Assembly (NCBI GenBank): GCA_025355545.1 | Contig: JANXZN010000095.1 | Coordinates: 1 to 34,528, forward strand | From: Rhizobacter sp. | Lineage (GTDB): Bacteria > Pseudomonadota > Gammaproteobacteria > Burkholderiales > Burkholderiaceae_C | DNA: 34,528 bases | Direction: 5' to 3' | Shown: positions 8,555 to 19,611 of the stretch, piece by piece | How positions within the stretch are numbered: the first letter of the stretch is position 1 | Layout: each line of letters begins with the position of its first letter | Translations under genes and position numbers: made by a program | The notes under the pieces: model-generated | Told to the model about the DNA's origin: nothing | The model's input: the letters and a program-made list of their open reading frames with translations, nothing else | Database searches by the model: none

Positions 8555-10183
8555 GTGACCTCGCTCACCCCACCTCCCGTGCCGGCGCCGAAAGATACCG
8601 AGCCCGGCGCGGCCCCGACGCAGCCGCCGAGCCTGCCCGCCGACAACGCGCTGTGGGACGAGGCCGACATGCGCCTGATGCACGGCCCGGCCGCGAGCTT
8701 CGCCGACCCGCCGCTCAACGCACCCGACGGCCCCGTCCCGACCATCGGCCACATCGGCCGCTACGCGCTGAAGCACCAGCTCGGCGAGGGCGGCATCGGC
8801 ACCGTGTACGCGGCACACGACCCGCTGCTGTCGCGGCTGATCGCGGTCAAGACCTTGCATGTCGAGGTCGAGGAACACGAGCGCGAGTCGTTCAACGCAC
8901 TGTTCCTGAACGAGGCCCGCGCCGCGGCGAGCCTGAACCACCCGAACATCGTGACCGTCTTCGACGCCGGCATCAGCGACGACCGCGCCTACATCGCGAT
9001 GGAGCTGTTGAAGGGCCGCGACCTGCGCCAGCTGCGCCAGGACGGCTGGCGCGCCACGCCGGCGCAGGCCGCGCTGATCGTGCGCCGCGTCGCCGACGCG
9101 CTCGGCTACGCGCACAGCAAGGGCGTGGTCCACCGCGACGTGAAACCGGCCAATATCTTCATGATCGGCCGCAGCCAGCCCAAGGTGCTGGACTTCGGCA
9201 TCGCGCGCATCGCGCACCAGCACGACGCGCCGCACAGCCGGGGTGGCGACATCGCGGCCGGCTCGCCCTACTACATGGCGCCCGAGCAGGTCCGGCACGA
9301 GCAGGTCGACCGGCGTGCCGACGTGTTCTCGCTCGGGGTCGTGCTGTACGAACTGCTGACCGACCTGAAGCCGTTCCGCGGCAACACGCTCGACGAAATC
9401 ACCGTCGCGGTACTGAAGCACGATCCGCCGTTCGCGCACCTCGTCGACCCGGCCGTGCCCGAGGCCCTGGCGCAGATCACCGCCAGGGCGCTGTCGAAGA
9501 ACCCCGAGCACCGGTTCCGTTCGGCGCGCGCGCTCTCGCGCGAACTGAGCCACTGGCTCGCCGAGAACACCGTCACCTCCGACGGCGACGTGCAGGTCGG
9601 CTCCGCACGCCGCCACCGACCGCTTTGGCTCGCGCTCGTCGCGTTCGTCACGCTGGCGCTCGGCACGATCGCCTGGACGCTGCTCGGGGCGCAGCGCTCG
9701 GTCGCACCCACGCCGCGGCAGGCCGCGGCCGCGAGCGCACCGGTGGAGATGCCCGCGCTCGCGGCATCGACCGCGCCGGCGGTCGCACCGGCCGTCGCGG
9801 CGTCGATCGCACCCAACGCCGACACCACACCGGCCCCGGCGGCAACGCTGCCCATGGCCCCGCCGCTCGTCCGCGAAGCGGAGGAAACATCGAAGGAACG
9901 GCGTGCCCGCGAGGCGCGCGAACGCGAGGCCCGGCTCGCCGCCGCGGCGACGCCGCCGAGGCCGGTGGCGGCCGCGTCGACCGGCCTCGTGCGGGTCGCG
10001 ATCAGCCCCTGGGGCGAGGTCGAGGTCGACGGCAAGCCCGCCGGCACCTCGCCACCGCTGACCGAGCTCAGCCTGAGCGCGGGCCGGCACCGGATCGTGG
10101 TGCGCAACACCGACCTGCCGGCCTACAGCAGCGCGGTCAACGTCACCGCCGACCAGCCCGTCACCCTCAAGCACAAGTTCTGA
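8555..10183 (+). CDS. Eukaryotic-like Ser/Thr protein kinase with C-terminal PEGA domain
   Basis: 542 residues from GTG 8555. The Pro-rich N-terminus is followed by a full kinase domain: Gly loop GEGGIGTVYAAHD, K99 in IAVKTL, catalytic HRDVKPAN (193-200, D195), DFG at 213-215 and the APE motif in MAPEQV. One TM helix (about 357-377) leads to an Ala/Pro/Thr-rich linker and a charged Glu/Arg stretch, then a PEGA domain (about 470-542). The kinase is cytoplasmic and the PEGA part periplasmic. A TAAGCT -10-like hexamer ends six bases before the GTG. The following lipoprotein gene starts two bases after the stop. Such kinases regulate type VI secretion in some Proteobacteria; the target here is unknown. 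Confidence 0.92.
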   Translation: MTSLTPPPVPAPKDTEPGAAPTQPPSLPADNALWDEADMRLMHGPAASFADPPLNAPDGPVPTIGHIGRYALKHQLGEGGIGTVYAAHDPLLSRLIAVKTLHVEVEEHERESFNALFLNEARAAASLNHPNIVTVFDAGISDDRAYIAMELLKGRDLRQLRQDGWRATPAQAALIVRRVADALGYAHSKGVVHRDVKPANIFMIGRSQPKVLDFGIARIAHQHDAPHSRGGDIAAGSPYYMAPEQVRHEQVDRRADVFSLGVVLYELLTDLKPFRGNTLDEITVAVLKHDPPFAHLVDPAVPEALAQITARALSKNPEHRFRSARALSRELSHWLAENTVTSDGDVQVGSARRHRPLWLALVAFVTLALGTIAWTLLGAQRSVAPTPRQAAAASAPVEMPALAASTAPAVAPAVAASIAPNADTTPAPAATLPMAPPLVREAEETSKERRAREAREREARLAAAATPPRPVAAASTGLVRVAISPWGEVEVDGKPAGTSPPLTELSLSAGRHRIVVRNTDLPAYSSAVNVTADQPVTLKHKF

Positions 10184-10185
10184 CC

Positions 10186-10575
10186 ATGAAGTTCCTGCGC
10201 CCTTCGATCACGCTCGCGTTCACCGTCGCGCTCGGCGGCTGCGCGCTGCCCCCGCCGGCGCCGCCGGGCCTGATCGACGTGGCCGAGCGGCCGGCCGAGA
10301 AGGCCCTGCTCGCCGGCATGCGCGCCTACGACGACGCCCAGTACGCGCAGGCCGAGCAGCTGTTGATGCAGGCGCTGAAAGCCGGCCTGGCCTCGCCGCG
10401 CGACCGCGCCGCCGCGCACAAGCACCTCGCGTTCATCTACTGCACCAGCAAGCGGGTGCCGGCCTGCGAGGCCGAGTTCCGCGCCGCGCGCACCGACGAC
10501 CCGGCCTTCGCGCTGAGCAGGGCCGAGGCCGGTCACCCGCTGTGGGGCCCGGTGTGGCAGCGGCTGCGGCAATAA
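10186..10575 (+). CDS. tssQ: TssQ-like lipoprotein with TPR-type helices
   Basis: 129 residues. The signal peptide ends in lipobox LGGC (Cys about 19). The mature part (YDDAQYAQAEQLLMQALKAG, then RAAAHKHLAFIYC) looks like a TPR hairpin and the C-terminus ends HPLWGPVW. This matches the small TssQ family lipoproteins attached to type VI secretion loci in betaproteobacteria. No tss core gene is in the window, so a T6SS role is inferred from family and from the kinase two bases upstream. The symbol is tentative. Confidence 0.68.
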   Translation: MKFLRPSITLAFTVALGGCALPPPAPPGLIDVAERPAEKALLAGMRAYDDAQYAQAEQLLMQALKAGLASPRDRAAAHKHLAFIYCTSKRVPACEAEFRAARTDDPAFALSRAEAGHPLWGPVWQRLRQ

Positions 10576-10576
10576 T
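10571..10576 (+). promoter_or_regulatory. Candidate -10 hexamer AATAAT before ybgC
   Basis: AATAAT, one base from the sigma-70 consensus, overlaps the tssQ stop codon and ends eight bases before the ybgC ATG at 10585. If used, it would drive the ybgC-tol block with a very short leader. A -35 element is not obvious. Confidence 0.3.
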
Positions 10577-10584
10577 CGCAGTTG

Positions 10585-11037
10585 ATGCACGCAAGCGCCT
10601 CCACGCCCTACCGATTTCAGCTGCGCGTCTACTGGGAAGACACCGACGCCGGCGGCGTGGTCTTCTACAGCAACTACCTGAAGTTCTTCGAGCGCGCGCG
10701 CACCGAGTGGCTGCGCTCGTTCGGGCACGAACAGGAACGCATGCGCACCGACAGCGGCGTGGTCTTCATCGTCACCGACACGACGGTGCGCTACCTGAGC
10801 CCGGCGCGGCTCGATGACCTGCTTGCGGTCACGGTCCAGGTGAAACACGCCGGCCGCGCGCAGATGACGATCGCGCAGCAGGCCTGGCGCCAGGCTTCGC
10901 AACGCGAAACCTTGCTCGCCGAAGGCACGATCCGCATCGGCTGTGTCGATGCCGGAACTTTCAGACCGCAGCGCATTCCGAATTCGATCGTCGAAACGCT
11001 GTTCCCTCCTCTCCCCAGCCCGAGCCCTTCCGGATGA
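10585..11037 (+). CDS. ybgC: Tol-Pal-associated acyl-CoA thioesterase YbgC
   Basis: 150 residues, hotdog-fold 4-hydroxybenzoyl-CoA thioesterase family. The signature YWEDTDAGGVVFYSNYL carries the catalytic Asp, followed by KFFERARTEWLR. It hydrolyses short-chain or phospholipid-related acyl thioesters in the cytosol and is typically the first gene of tol-pal operons. ATG 10585 is chosen over the TTG one codon earlier. Its stop overlaps the tolQ start (ATGA, four bases), so translation is probably coupled. Confidence 0.92.
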   Translation: MHASASTPYRFQLRVYWEDTDAGGVVFYSNYLKFFERARTEWLRSFGHEQERMRTDSGVVFIVTDTTVRYLSPARLDDLLAVTVQVKHAGRAQMTIAQQAWRQASQRETLLAEGTIRIGCVDAGTFRPQRIPNSIVETLFPPLPSPSPSG

Positions 11038-11717
11038 ATCAAGACTATTCGATCTTCACGCTGGTCACCCAGGCGAGCTTCGTCGTCCAGCTCGTGATGG
11101 CCGGGCTGATGATCGCCTCGCTCGCGAGCTGGACCGTGATCTTCGCCAAGCTGTTCGGCCTGAAGCGCATCCGCACCTCGAACGAGGACTTCGAGCGCGA
11201 TTTCTGGGCCGGCAAGAACATCAACGATCTCTACGCCGACGCCGTCAAGCGCACCGACGGCTCGCCGATGGAGCGCATCTTCGCTTCCGGCATGCGCGAG
11301 TTCATGAAGCTGCGCGAGCGCCGCGTCAGCGACGCCGGCGCGCTGCTCGACGGCGCACGCCGCGCGATGCGGGCGAGCTTCCAGCGCGAGCTCGACACGA
11401 TCGAGGCGCACCTGTCGTTCCTCGCCACGGTCGGTTCGGTCTCGCCCTACGTCGGCCTGTTCGGCACGGTGTGGGGGATCATGCATGCCTTCGTCGGCCT
11501 GGCGAACATGACGCAAGTGACGCTCGCAACGGTCGCGCCCGGCATCGCCGAGGCGCTCGTGGCCACTGCGATCGGCCTGTTCGCGGCGATTCCCGCGGTG
11601 ATCGCCTACAACCGCTTCGCGCGCGACATCGACCGCACCGCGATCCAGCTCGAGACCTTCATCGAGGAGTTCTCGAACATCCTGCAGCGCAACGCCGGCG
11701 CCCCGGCCGCCCACTGA
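11034..11717 (+). CDS. tolQ: Tol-Pal system inner-membrane protein TolQ
   Basis: 227 residues, MotA/TolQ/ExbB family. TM1 lies near 15-37; the conserved pair of C-terminal TM helices is at about 132-160 (LSFLATVGSVSPYVGLFGTVWGI) and 170-192 (ATVAPGIAEALVATAIGLFAAIPAV). TolQ with TolR forms the proton-driven motor that energises TolA at the division septum. It overlaps ybgC by four bases. It is separated from tolR by an 81-nt gap filled with a palindromic repeat, which is unusual as these genes normally abut. Confidence 0.96.
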   Translation: MNQDYSIFTLVTQASFVVQLVMAGLMIASLASWTVIFAKLFGLKRIRTSNEDFERDFWAGKNINDLYADAVKRTDGSPMERIFASGMREFMKLRERRVSDAGALLDGARRAMRASFQRELDTIEAHLSFLATVGSVSPYVGLFGTVWGIMHAFVGLANMTQVTLATVAPGIAEALVATAIGLFAAIPAVIAYNRFARDIDRTAIQLETFIEEFSNILQRNAGAPAAH

Positions 11718-11719
11718 TG

Positions 11720-11796
11720 AAGCCCCCACGCTCACTTCGTTCACTGCCCCCCGAGGAGGCGCAGGCCCCCCTCGGGGCGGCCCGGCGGCAGGCCTG
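11720..11796. repeat. GC-rich palindromic intergenic repeat between tolQ and tolR
   Basis: The gap contains CCCCGAGG (11749-11756) and its reverse complement CCTCGGGG (11770-11777), able to form an 8-bp hairpin in the tol mRNA. The distal block GGGGCGGCCCGGCG (11774-11787) recurs exactly at 14557-14570 between bufB and bufC. The style resembles REP-like elements scattered in Comamonadaceae-type genomes. It may tune relative expression of tolQ and tolR (inference). Confidence 0.7.
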
Positions 11797-11798
11797 AC

Positions 11799-12230
11799 AT
11801 GGCCGCCGTCAGCCACCGCGGCCACGGCTCGCGCCGCCGCACGATCAACGAGATCAACATGGTGCCGTTCATCGACGTGATGCTGGTGCTGCTGATCATC
11901 TTCATGGTGACCGCGCCGCTGATCACGACCGGCGTGGTCGACCTGCCCAGCGTCGGCGCGAGTTCGAAACGACCCGACCACGTGGTCGAGCTCGTCGTCG
12001 GCAGCGACGAGCGGGTCAAGCTGCGCATCGACGGCAAGGACGGCGCGCCGGTCGCGCTGCGCGACATCGCGGCGCGGGTCGGCGAGGCCCAGGGCGGCGA
12101 CATCGCCGTGCCGGTGGTGATCTCGGCCGACCGCGCAGTCAAGTACGAGACCGTCGTGAAGCTGATGGACACCTTGCAGCGCGCCGGCGTGCAGCGCGTC
12201 GCGCTGTCGGTCAAGAACGGCAAGAGTTGA
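11799..12230 (+). CDS. tolR: Tol-Pal system protein TolR
   Basis: 143 residues, ExbD/TolR family. The sequence INEINMVPFIDVMLVLLIIF carries the single TM helix with the conserved Asp of the proton channel, followed by a periplasmic domain of about 100 residues. It works with TolQ as the stator/motor unit. The ATG at 11799 follows the intergenic repeat. Its stop TGA overlaps a possible TTG start for tolA. Confidence 0.95.
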   Translation: MAAVSHRGHGSRRRTINEINMVPFIDVMLVLLIIFMVTAPLITTGVVDLPSVGASSKRPDHVVELVVGSDERVKLRIDGKDGAPVALRDIAARVGEAQGGDIAVPVVISADRAVKYETVVKLMDTLQRAGVQRVALSVKNGKS

Positions 12231-12238
12231 GCCGGCCG

Positions 12239-13138
12239 ATGAATTCCGCCACGTCGAGGGCCGTGGGCCGTGACCCGTTCATGCCGCGGCCGCCGAAGGT
12301 GCGCGGCCGCGCGATCGCGCTGGCGGTGCTGGCACATGTGCTGCTGGTCCTGGCAATCGCGTTCGGCGTGAACTGGCGCAGCTCGGAGCCGACGACGGTG
12401 GCCGCCGAGCTGTGGTCGGCCACGCCGCAGGCCGCGGCGCCGCGCGCGGTCGAGCCGCCGCCGACACCGGCGCCGGAGGTGAAGAAGCCCGAACCGGCGC
12501 CGAAGCCGGTCGAGCCAGTGGCGCCGCCGAAGCCGACACCGGCCCTGCCCGACCCGCAGATCGCGATCGAGAAGGCCAGGCGCGACGAGGCCAAGCGCGT
12601 CGCGGCCGAGCAGGAGCAGCAGCAGAAGGCGAAGCGCGAAAAGGCCGAACGCGAAAAGGCCGAGCGCGCCGAAGCCGAGCGCGAGAAGCGCGCGAAGGAC
12701 GAGCAGGCGCAGAAGAAGATCGCGGCCGACAGGGACAAGGCGGAGAAGGCCGAAAAAGCCGAAGCCGTGCGGCAGGCCGCCGCCCGCGACGCCTACCTCA
12801 AGCGCATGGCGGCCCTGGCCGGCGCGACCGGCGACCAGAATGACACCGGCACGGCGCAGCGCAGCAGCGGCCCGTCGGAGGCCTACGGTGGGCGCATCGC
12901 GGCGCGCATCAAGCCCAACATCGTGTTCACCGAGCCGATCGACGGCAACCCGCGCACCGTGGTCGAGCTGCGGGTCGCGCCCGACGGCAGCGTCGCGTCG
13001 AAGCGGCTGCTGCAGAGCAGCGGCGTGAAGTCGTGGGACGACGCGGTGCTGCGCGCGATCGAACGCACCGAGACGTTTCCGCTCGACAATGGTCGCGTGC
13101 CGCCGCCGATCGTGATCGGATTCAGGCCACGCGACTGA
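12239..13138 (+). CDS. tolA: TolA, periplasm-spanning Tol-Pal protein with TonB-type C-terminus
   Basis: 299 residues from ATG 12239; an in-frame TTG at 12227 overlapping the tolR stop is an alternative. One TM helix (IALAVLAHVLLVLAIAFGV), a Pro-rich segment, a long Lys/Glu/Ala/Arg coiled coil (about 100-180), then a globular TonB/TolA C-terminal domain (IKPNIVFTEPIDGNPRTVVE through RTETFPLD). It transmits TolQR energy to Pal and TolB. Unlike most Proteobacteria, tolB and pal do not follow: the next gene, a DoxX protein, runs the opposite way and overlaps the last 17 bases of tolA tail to tail. Confidence 0.93.
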   Translation: MNSATSRAVGRDPFMPRPPKVRGRAIALAVLAHVLLVLAIAFGVNWRSSEPTTVAAELWSATPQAAAPRAVEPPPTPAPEVKKPEPAPKPVEPVAPPKPTPALPDPQIAIEKARRDEAKRVAAEQEQQQKAKREKAEREKAERAEAEREKRAKDEQAQKKIAADRDKAEKAEKAEAVRQAAARDAYLKRMAALAGATGDQNDTGTAQRSSGPSEAYGGRIAARIKPNIVFTEPIDGNPRTVVELRVAPDGSVASKRLLQSSGVKSWDDAVLRAIERTETFPLDNGRVPPPIVIGFRPRD

Positions 13139-13652
13139 CGCGGGGCGCGTGCGGCGCCGGCGCCGCGTTCGTGCCGAACACCCAGGCGCGCAGCCGCGGA
13201 ACCAGGAAGCGATCGAGCGAGATCACACCCGGCCCCCACAGCAGCAGCCCGAGCAGCAGGCTGCCCCAGAAGACGTGGCCCATCAGCGCGGCGTCGGGCA
13301 CGTCCATCAGGCTCAGCACTGCGACGATGTTCAGGATCGTCAGCCCGGCGGCGGCAAAGCGGCCGAACAGGCCCAGCACCAGCAGCACCGGCAGCGCGAG
13401 CTCGGCGCCGGTGCCCATGAAGGCGGCGGCGGTCGGGTTCAGCAGCGGCACGTGGTACTCGTCGTTGAACAGTGCGAGCGTGATGTCCCAGTCGCGCAGC
13501 TTGGTCAGCCCCGAGCGGAAGAACACCGACCCGACATAGAGCCGCGCGGCCAGCAGCGCCAGCGGCTGCAGGTGCTGCAGCGCGCCGATCGCGTGCTCGC
13601 CGGCGTGCCAGAGGCGCGCGGCAAGGGAGGGAGCGGCGGTGTTCAGCGTCAT
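13122..13652 (-). CDS. DoxX family membrane protein of the bufferin operon (BufD/GigT-like)
   Basis: 176 residues with four predicted TM helices and the DoxX signature RLYVGSVFFRSGLTKLRDWD, followed by ELALPVLLVLGLFGRFAAAG. DoxX proteins are small inner-membrane proteins with suspected redox or quinone-linked roles; the exact function is unknown. It is the last gene of the bufA-bufB-bufC series, 39 nt after bufC, matching the order of the copper- and gold-responsive buf/gig clusters. Its end overlaps tolA by 17 bp in convergent orientation. Confidence 0.87.
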   Translation of the reverse strand: MTLNTAAPSLAARLWHAGEHAIGALQHLQPLALLAARLYVGSVFFRSGLTKLRDWDITLALFNDEYHVPLLNPTAAAFMGTGAELALPVLLVLGLFGRFAAAGLTILNIVAVLSLMDVPDAALMGHVFWGSLLLGLLLWGPGVISLDRFLVPRLRAWVFGTNAAPAPHAPRVSRVA

Positions 13653-13691
13653 GCAGAGAGCTCCAGTGCGGGGCCGGGGGCCGATGCAGCG

Positions 13692-14471
13692 TCAGTCGTT
13701 CGACACGGCCACATCTTTCAACCAGCACTCGCGCACCGCGTCGGCGAGCCACGCGGCGAAGTCGAAGGCCGGTCCGGCGCGCGCGAGCGCGGCCGCGAGC
13801 TTGACGCCGGCGAGCAGGTCCTGCGTCCAGTCGGCCGTGCGCCGATCGAGCGCGTGCACGACGGCGCGCCAGCCGCGCCGCGCGACCAGCACCGACTCGC
13901 TGCGCTGCCCCGCGATCGCCTCGCGCACCGCCGCGAACGCGCGCTCGGCGTCCTCGCCATCGAGTTGATGCGCGCGGTGGATCGTCGCGATCGGCCAGCG
14001 CGAGCGCAGCAGCGCCGTGCCGGGCATCAGTTCGAGCCGCAGCCGCGCCGGATCGTCGGTTTCGAGCAGCGCCAGCGAGGCCGCGTCGAGCACCGCATCG
14101 GCCGCGCGCTCGCAGCGCTGCAGCGCCAGGTCCAGGCGTGCGCCATCCGCCAGCCAGGGCCAGGGCGCCAGCCCCGCGTGCGCGGCCAGCCAGTCGGGCA
14201 AGGCGTCGCCCCACTCGCCGAGGTCGCCGCGCAGCGGCGGGTGGGCACGCCAGAACTCGCGCGCGAGCTGCGCGAAGTCGTCCTCGCCCAGCATCGCGCG
14301 CACGGTCGCGAAGGCCGAGCCCAGCGCGCGCTCGGCGATCGCCTCGGCGTTGGCGCGGTAGGCCTCGAGCCCGCGCGCCGCGCGCGCGCCCGATTCGCGC
14401 AGCCCCGCCACGCTCGACCCACCGCCGCCGAGCGCCGCGAGCAGCCTCTGCTGGCGTTGCGCCTCATTCAT
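13692..14471 (-). CDS. bufC: DUF2063 bufferin-biosynthesis partner protein (BufC-like)
   Basis: 259 residues from ATG 14471. An N-terminal helical domain (EAQRQQRLLAALGG, then GLEAYRANAEAIAERALGSAF) matches DUF2063, often labelled putative DNA-binding, followed by a more variable C-terminal half. In RiPP clusters with DUF692 enzymes this family is the partner thought to present the precursor peptide to the enzyme; the DNA-binding label is probably misleading here. An upstream in-frame start at 14513 would add 14 residues; 14471 gives the usual MN-x-QRQQ beginning. A 135-nt gap containing a palindromic repeat separates it from bufB. Confidence 0.85.
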   Translation of the reverse strand: MNEAQRQQRLLAALGGGGSSVAGLRESGARAARGLEAYRANAEAIAERALGSAFATVRAMLGEDDFAQLAREFWRAHPPLRGDLGEWGDALPDWLAAHAGLAPWPWLADGARLDLALQRCERAADAVLDAASLALLETDDPARLRLELMPGTALLRSRWPIATIHRAHQLDGEDAERAFAAVREAIAGQRSESVLVARRGWRAVVHALDRRTADWTQDLLAGVKLAAALARAGPAFDFAAWLADAVRECWLKDVAVSND

Positions 14472-14504
14472 GTGAGCGCCCCGATCGTCGCGTACGACGA
14501 TCGA

Positions 14505-14580
14505 CCCTCCCAAGGCCTCGCAGGGGCCCTTCGTTGCCCAAGGTCGGGCCTTGCTTGGGGCGGCCCGGCGCGGCGGCCCG
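14505..14580. repeat. GC-rich palindromic repeat between bufB and bufC
   Basis: This non-coding gap shares the exact 14-mer GGGGCGGCCCGGCG (14557-14570) with the tolQ-tolR repeat. It also has facing CCCAAGG and CTTGGGG blocks that could pair. It is probably a second copy of the same dispersed REP-like family, here within the buf operon. Confidence 0.6.
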
Positions 14581-14606
14581 CTGGGAAAGCGTTGCCGTCG
14601 GATGAC

Positions 14607-15476
14607 TCATGCGGCCGCCACGCGCGCGCCGAGCGCCGCCGCATGCGCGGCCTCGCCGAGCAGCACGTCGAGCGCCGGCACGTCGGTGTCCCATTCGACC
14701 AGCGTCGGCAGCGCGGCGCCGAAGCGCCGCAGCGCGTGCTCGCAGACCGCCCAGACGGCCGGCCGCACGCGGCTGCCGTGGTCGTCGATGACGATGCCGT
14801 CGGCCTGGCAGTAGCCGGCGACGTGGACCTCGCCGACGATGCCGGCCGGCAACGCATCGACGAAGGCGCAGCACGCCGCGAGCGGATCGGCGGCGCCGGC
14901 GTTGAGTGCGTTGACCATCAGGTTGTTGACGTCGAGCAGCATGCCGCAGCCGCTGCGGCGGCACAGCTGCGCGAAGAACTCGGGCTCGCTCATCGAGTCG
15001 TCGGCGAACGAGACGTAGGACGAAAGGTTCTCGACCAGCATCCTGCGGCCGAGCCGCTCCTGCACCTGCGACACGTTGGCCGCCATGAGGGCGAGCGCCG
15101 CGTCGGTGAACGCGATCGGCAACAGGTCGTTCGCGTGCACGACCGGGCCGCCTGGTGTGCGCGGCGCGCGCGCGAAACAGGCGTGGTCCGAGACGCGCGC
15201 CGGCTCGACGCCTTGCACCAGGCGCGCCAGGCGGTCCAGGTGCCAGGGGTCGAGTCCGGCCGCGGAACCGAGCCCGAGCCCGACGCCGTGCAGGCTGACC
15301 GCGTAGCGTTCGCGCGCCCGGCGCAGCACCGCGAGCGCGGCGCCGCCGTCGGCAAAGAAGTTCTCGGAATGGACCTCGACGAAGGCCAGCGGCGGCGCAG
15401 CCTCGAGCAGCGCCGCGTAGTGGGGTTGGCGCAGGCCGATACCGACATGCGTCGCCGGCGCTGCGCCCTCGACCAT
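14607..15476 (-). CDS. bufB: DUF692 multinuclear non-haem iron enzyme, bufferin maturase BufB
   Basis: 289 residues, TIM-barrel DUF692 (MNIO, related to MbnB). Putative iron-ligand segments are [58 protein letters not shown] and VEWDTDVP, rich in the His, Glu, Asp and Asn expected for a two- or three-iron site. These enzymes oxidise cysteines of a RiPP precursor; for bufferins the reported product is a thiooxazole. The start codon overlaps the bufA stop (TGATG), so precursor and enzyme are translationally coupled. Substrate assignment to the adjacent BufA is inference from linkage and known clusters. Confidence 0.9.
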   Translation of the reverse strand: MVEGAAPATHVGIGLRQPHYAALLEAAPPLAFVEVHSENFFADGGAALAVLRRARERYAVSLHGVGLGLGSAAGLDPWHLDRLARLVQGVEPARVSDHACFARAPRTPGGPVVHANDLLPIAFTDAALALMAANVSQVQERLGRRMLVENLSSYVSFADDSMSEPEFFAQLCRRSGCGMLLDVNNLMVNALNAGAADPLAACCAFVDALPAGIVGEVHVAGYCQADGIVIDDHGSRVRPAVWAVCEHALRRFGAALPTLVEWDTDVPALDVLLGEAAHAAALGARVAAA

Positions 15477-15757
15477 CACTTCTTCGCGATCATCGCCTTG
15501 GCTTCGTCTTCCGACTTGCCCCCCATCTTGGCGCAGCTGCCCTTGGCGACGTAGTTCCACTCGTCGGCGGCCATCGCGGTCTTGTTCTGGCCGGCGCACG
15601 AGTGGCTCCCCGACAGGTTGGCGCAATCGTTGGTCCCGGCCTTGGCGATGCCGAAGCACTTTTCCTTTTCCTTGCCTTCCGCGGCGTGGGCGACCGACAG
15701 GGCGCCCATCGCGAGGACGGAAGCAAGGGCGCTGGAGGCGATGAGACGTGCGTTCAT
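15476..15757 (-). CDS. bufA1: DUF2282 bufferin precursor (BufA1-like), exported Cys-rich RiPP
   Basis: 93 residues. A Sec signal peptide (1-25, ending SVAHA) precedes a mature region of about 68 residues with four cysteines at 34, 45, 54 and 75 ([30 protein letters not shown]), matching DUF2282. Related bufferins are modified by a DUF692 enzyme, exported to the periplasm and bind copper; the Cupriavidus homologue GigP is induced by gold and copper. Here the gene leads an operon bufA-bufB-bufC-doxX. The Lys/Glu-rich stretch EGKEKEK just after the signal peptide is typical. Start: ATG 15757 behind GGAG. Confidence 0.9.
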   Translation of the reverse strand: MNARLIASSALASVLAMGALSVAHAAEGKEKEKCFGIAKAGTNDCANLSGSHSCAGQNKTAMAADEWNYVAKGSCAKMGGKSEDEAKAMIAKK

Positions 15758-15835
15758 GGTCAGAATCTCCGGTGGGTGGTGAGGGGGCGCGTCGAGTGGT
15801 CGGCCGGGTGGTCATTGTCGATCGACCACGCGCTT

Positions 15836-15863
15836 CTGTCGAAGAGCCCCTACGCCGCCTTAC
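15836..15863 (-). promoter_or_regulatory. Candidate ECF-sigma promoter for the buf operon
   Basis: On the minus strand GTAAGG (15863-15858) is followed after exactly 16 bases by CGACAG (15841-15836). The GTAA-type -35 and CGxC-type -10 with 16-nt spacing resemble ECF-type promoters, and buf operons are known to be controlled by ECF factors in some bacteria. The bufA start lies about 80 nt downstream. No sigma or anti-sigma gene is in the window, so the controlling factor would be encoded elsewhere. Confidence 0.4.
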
Positions 15864-15885
15864 AGCCGCTGGATGCGCCGACCCC

Positions 15886-19596
<3,711 letters not shown>

Positions 19597-19611
19597 CGGG
19601 ATGAGTCCGGT

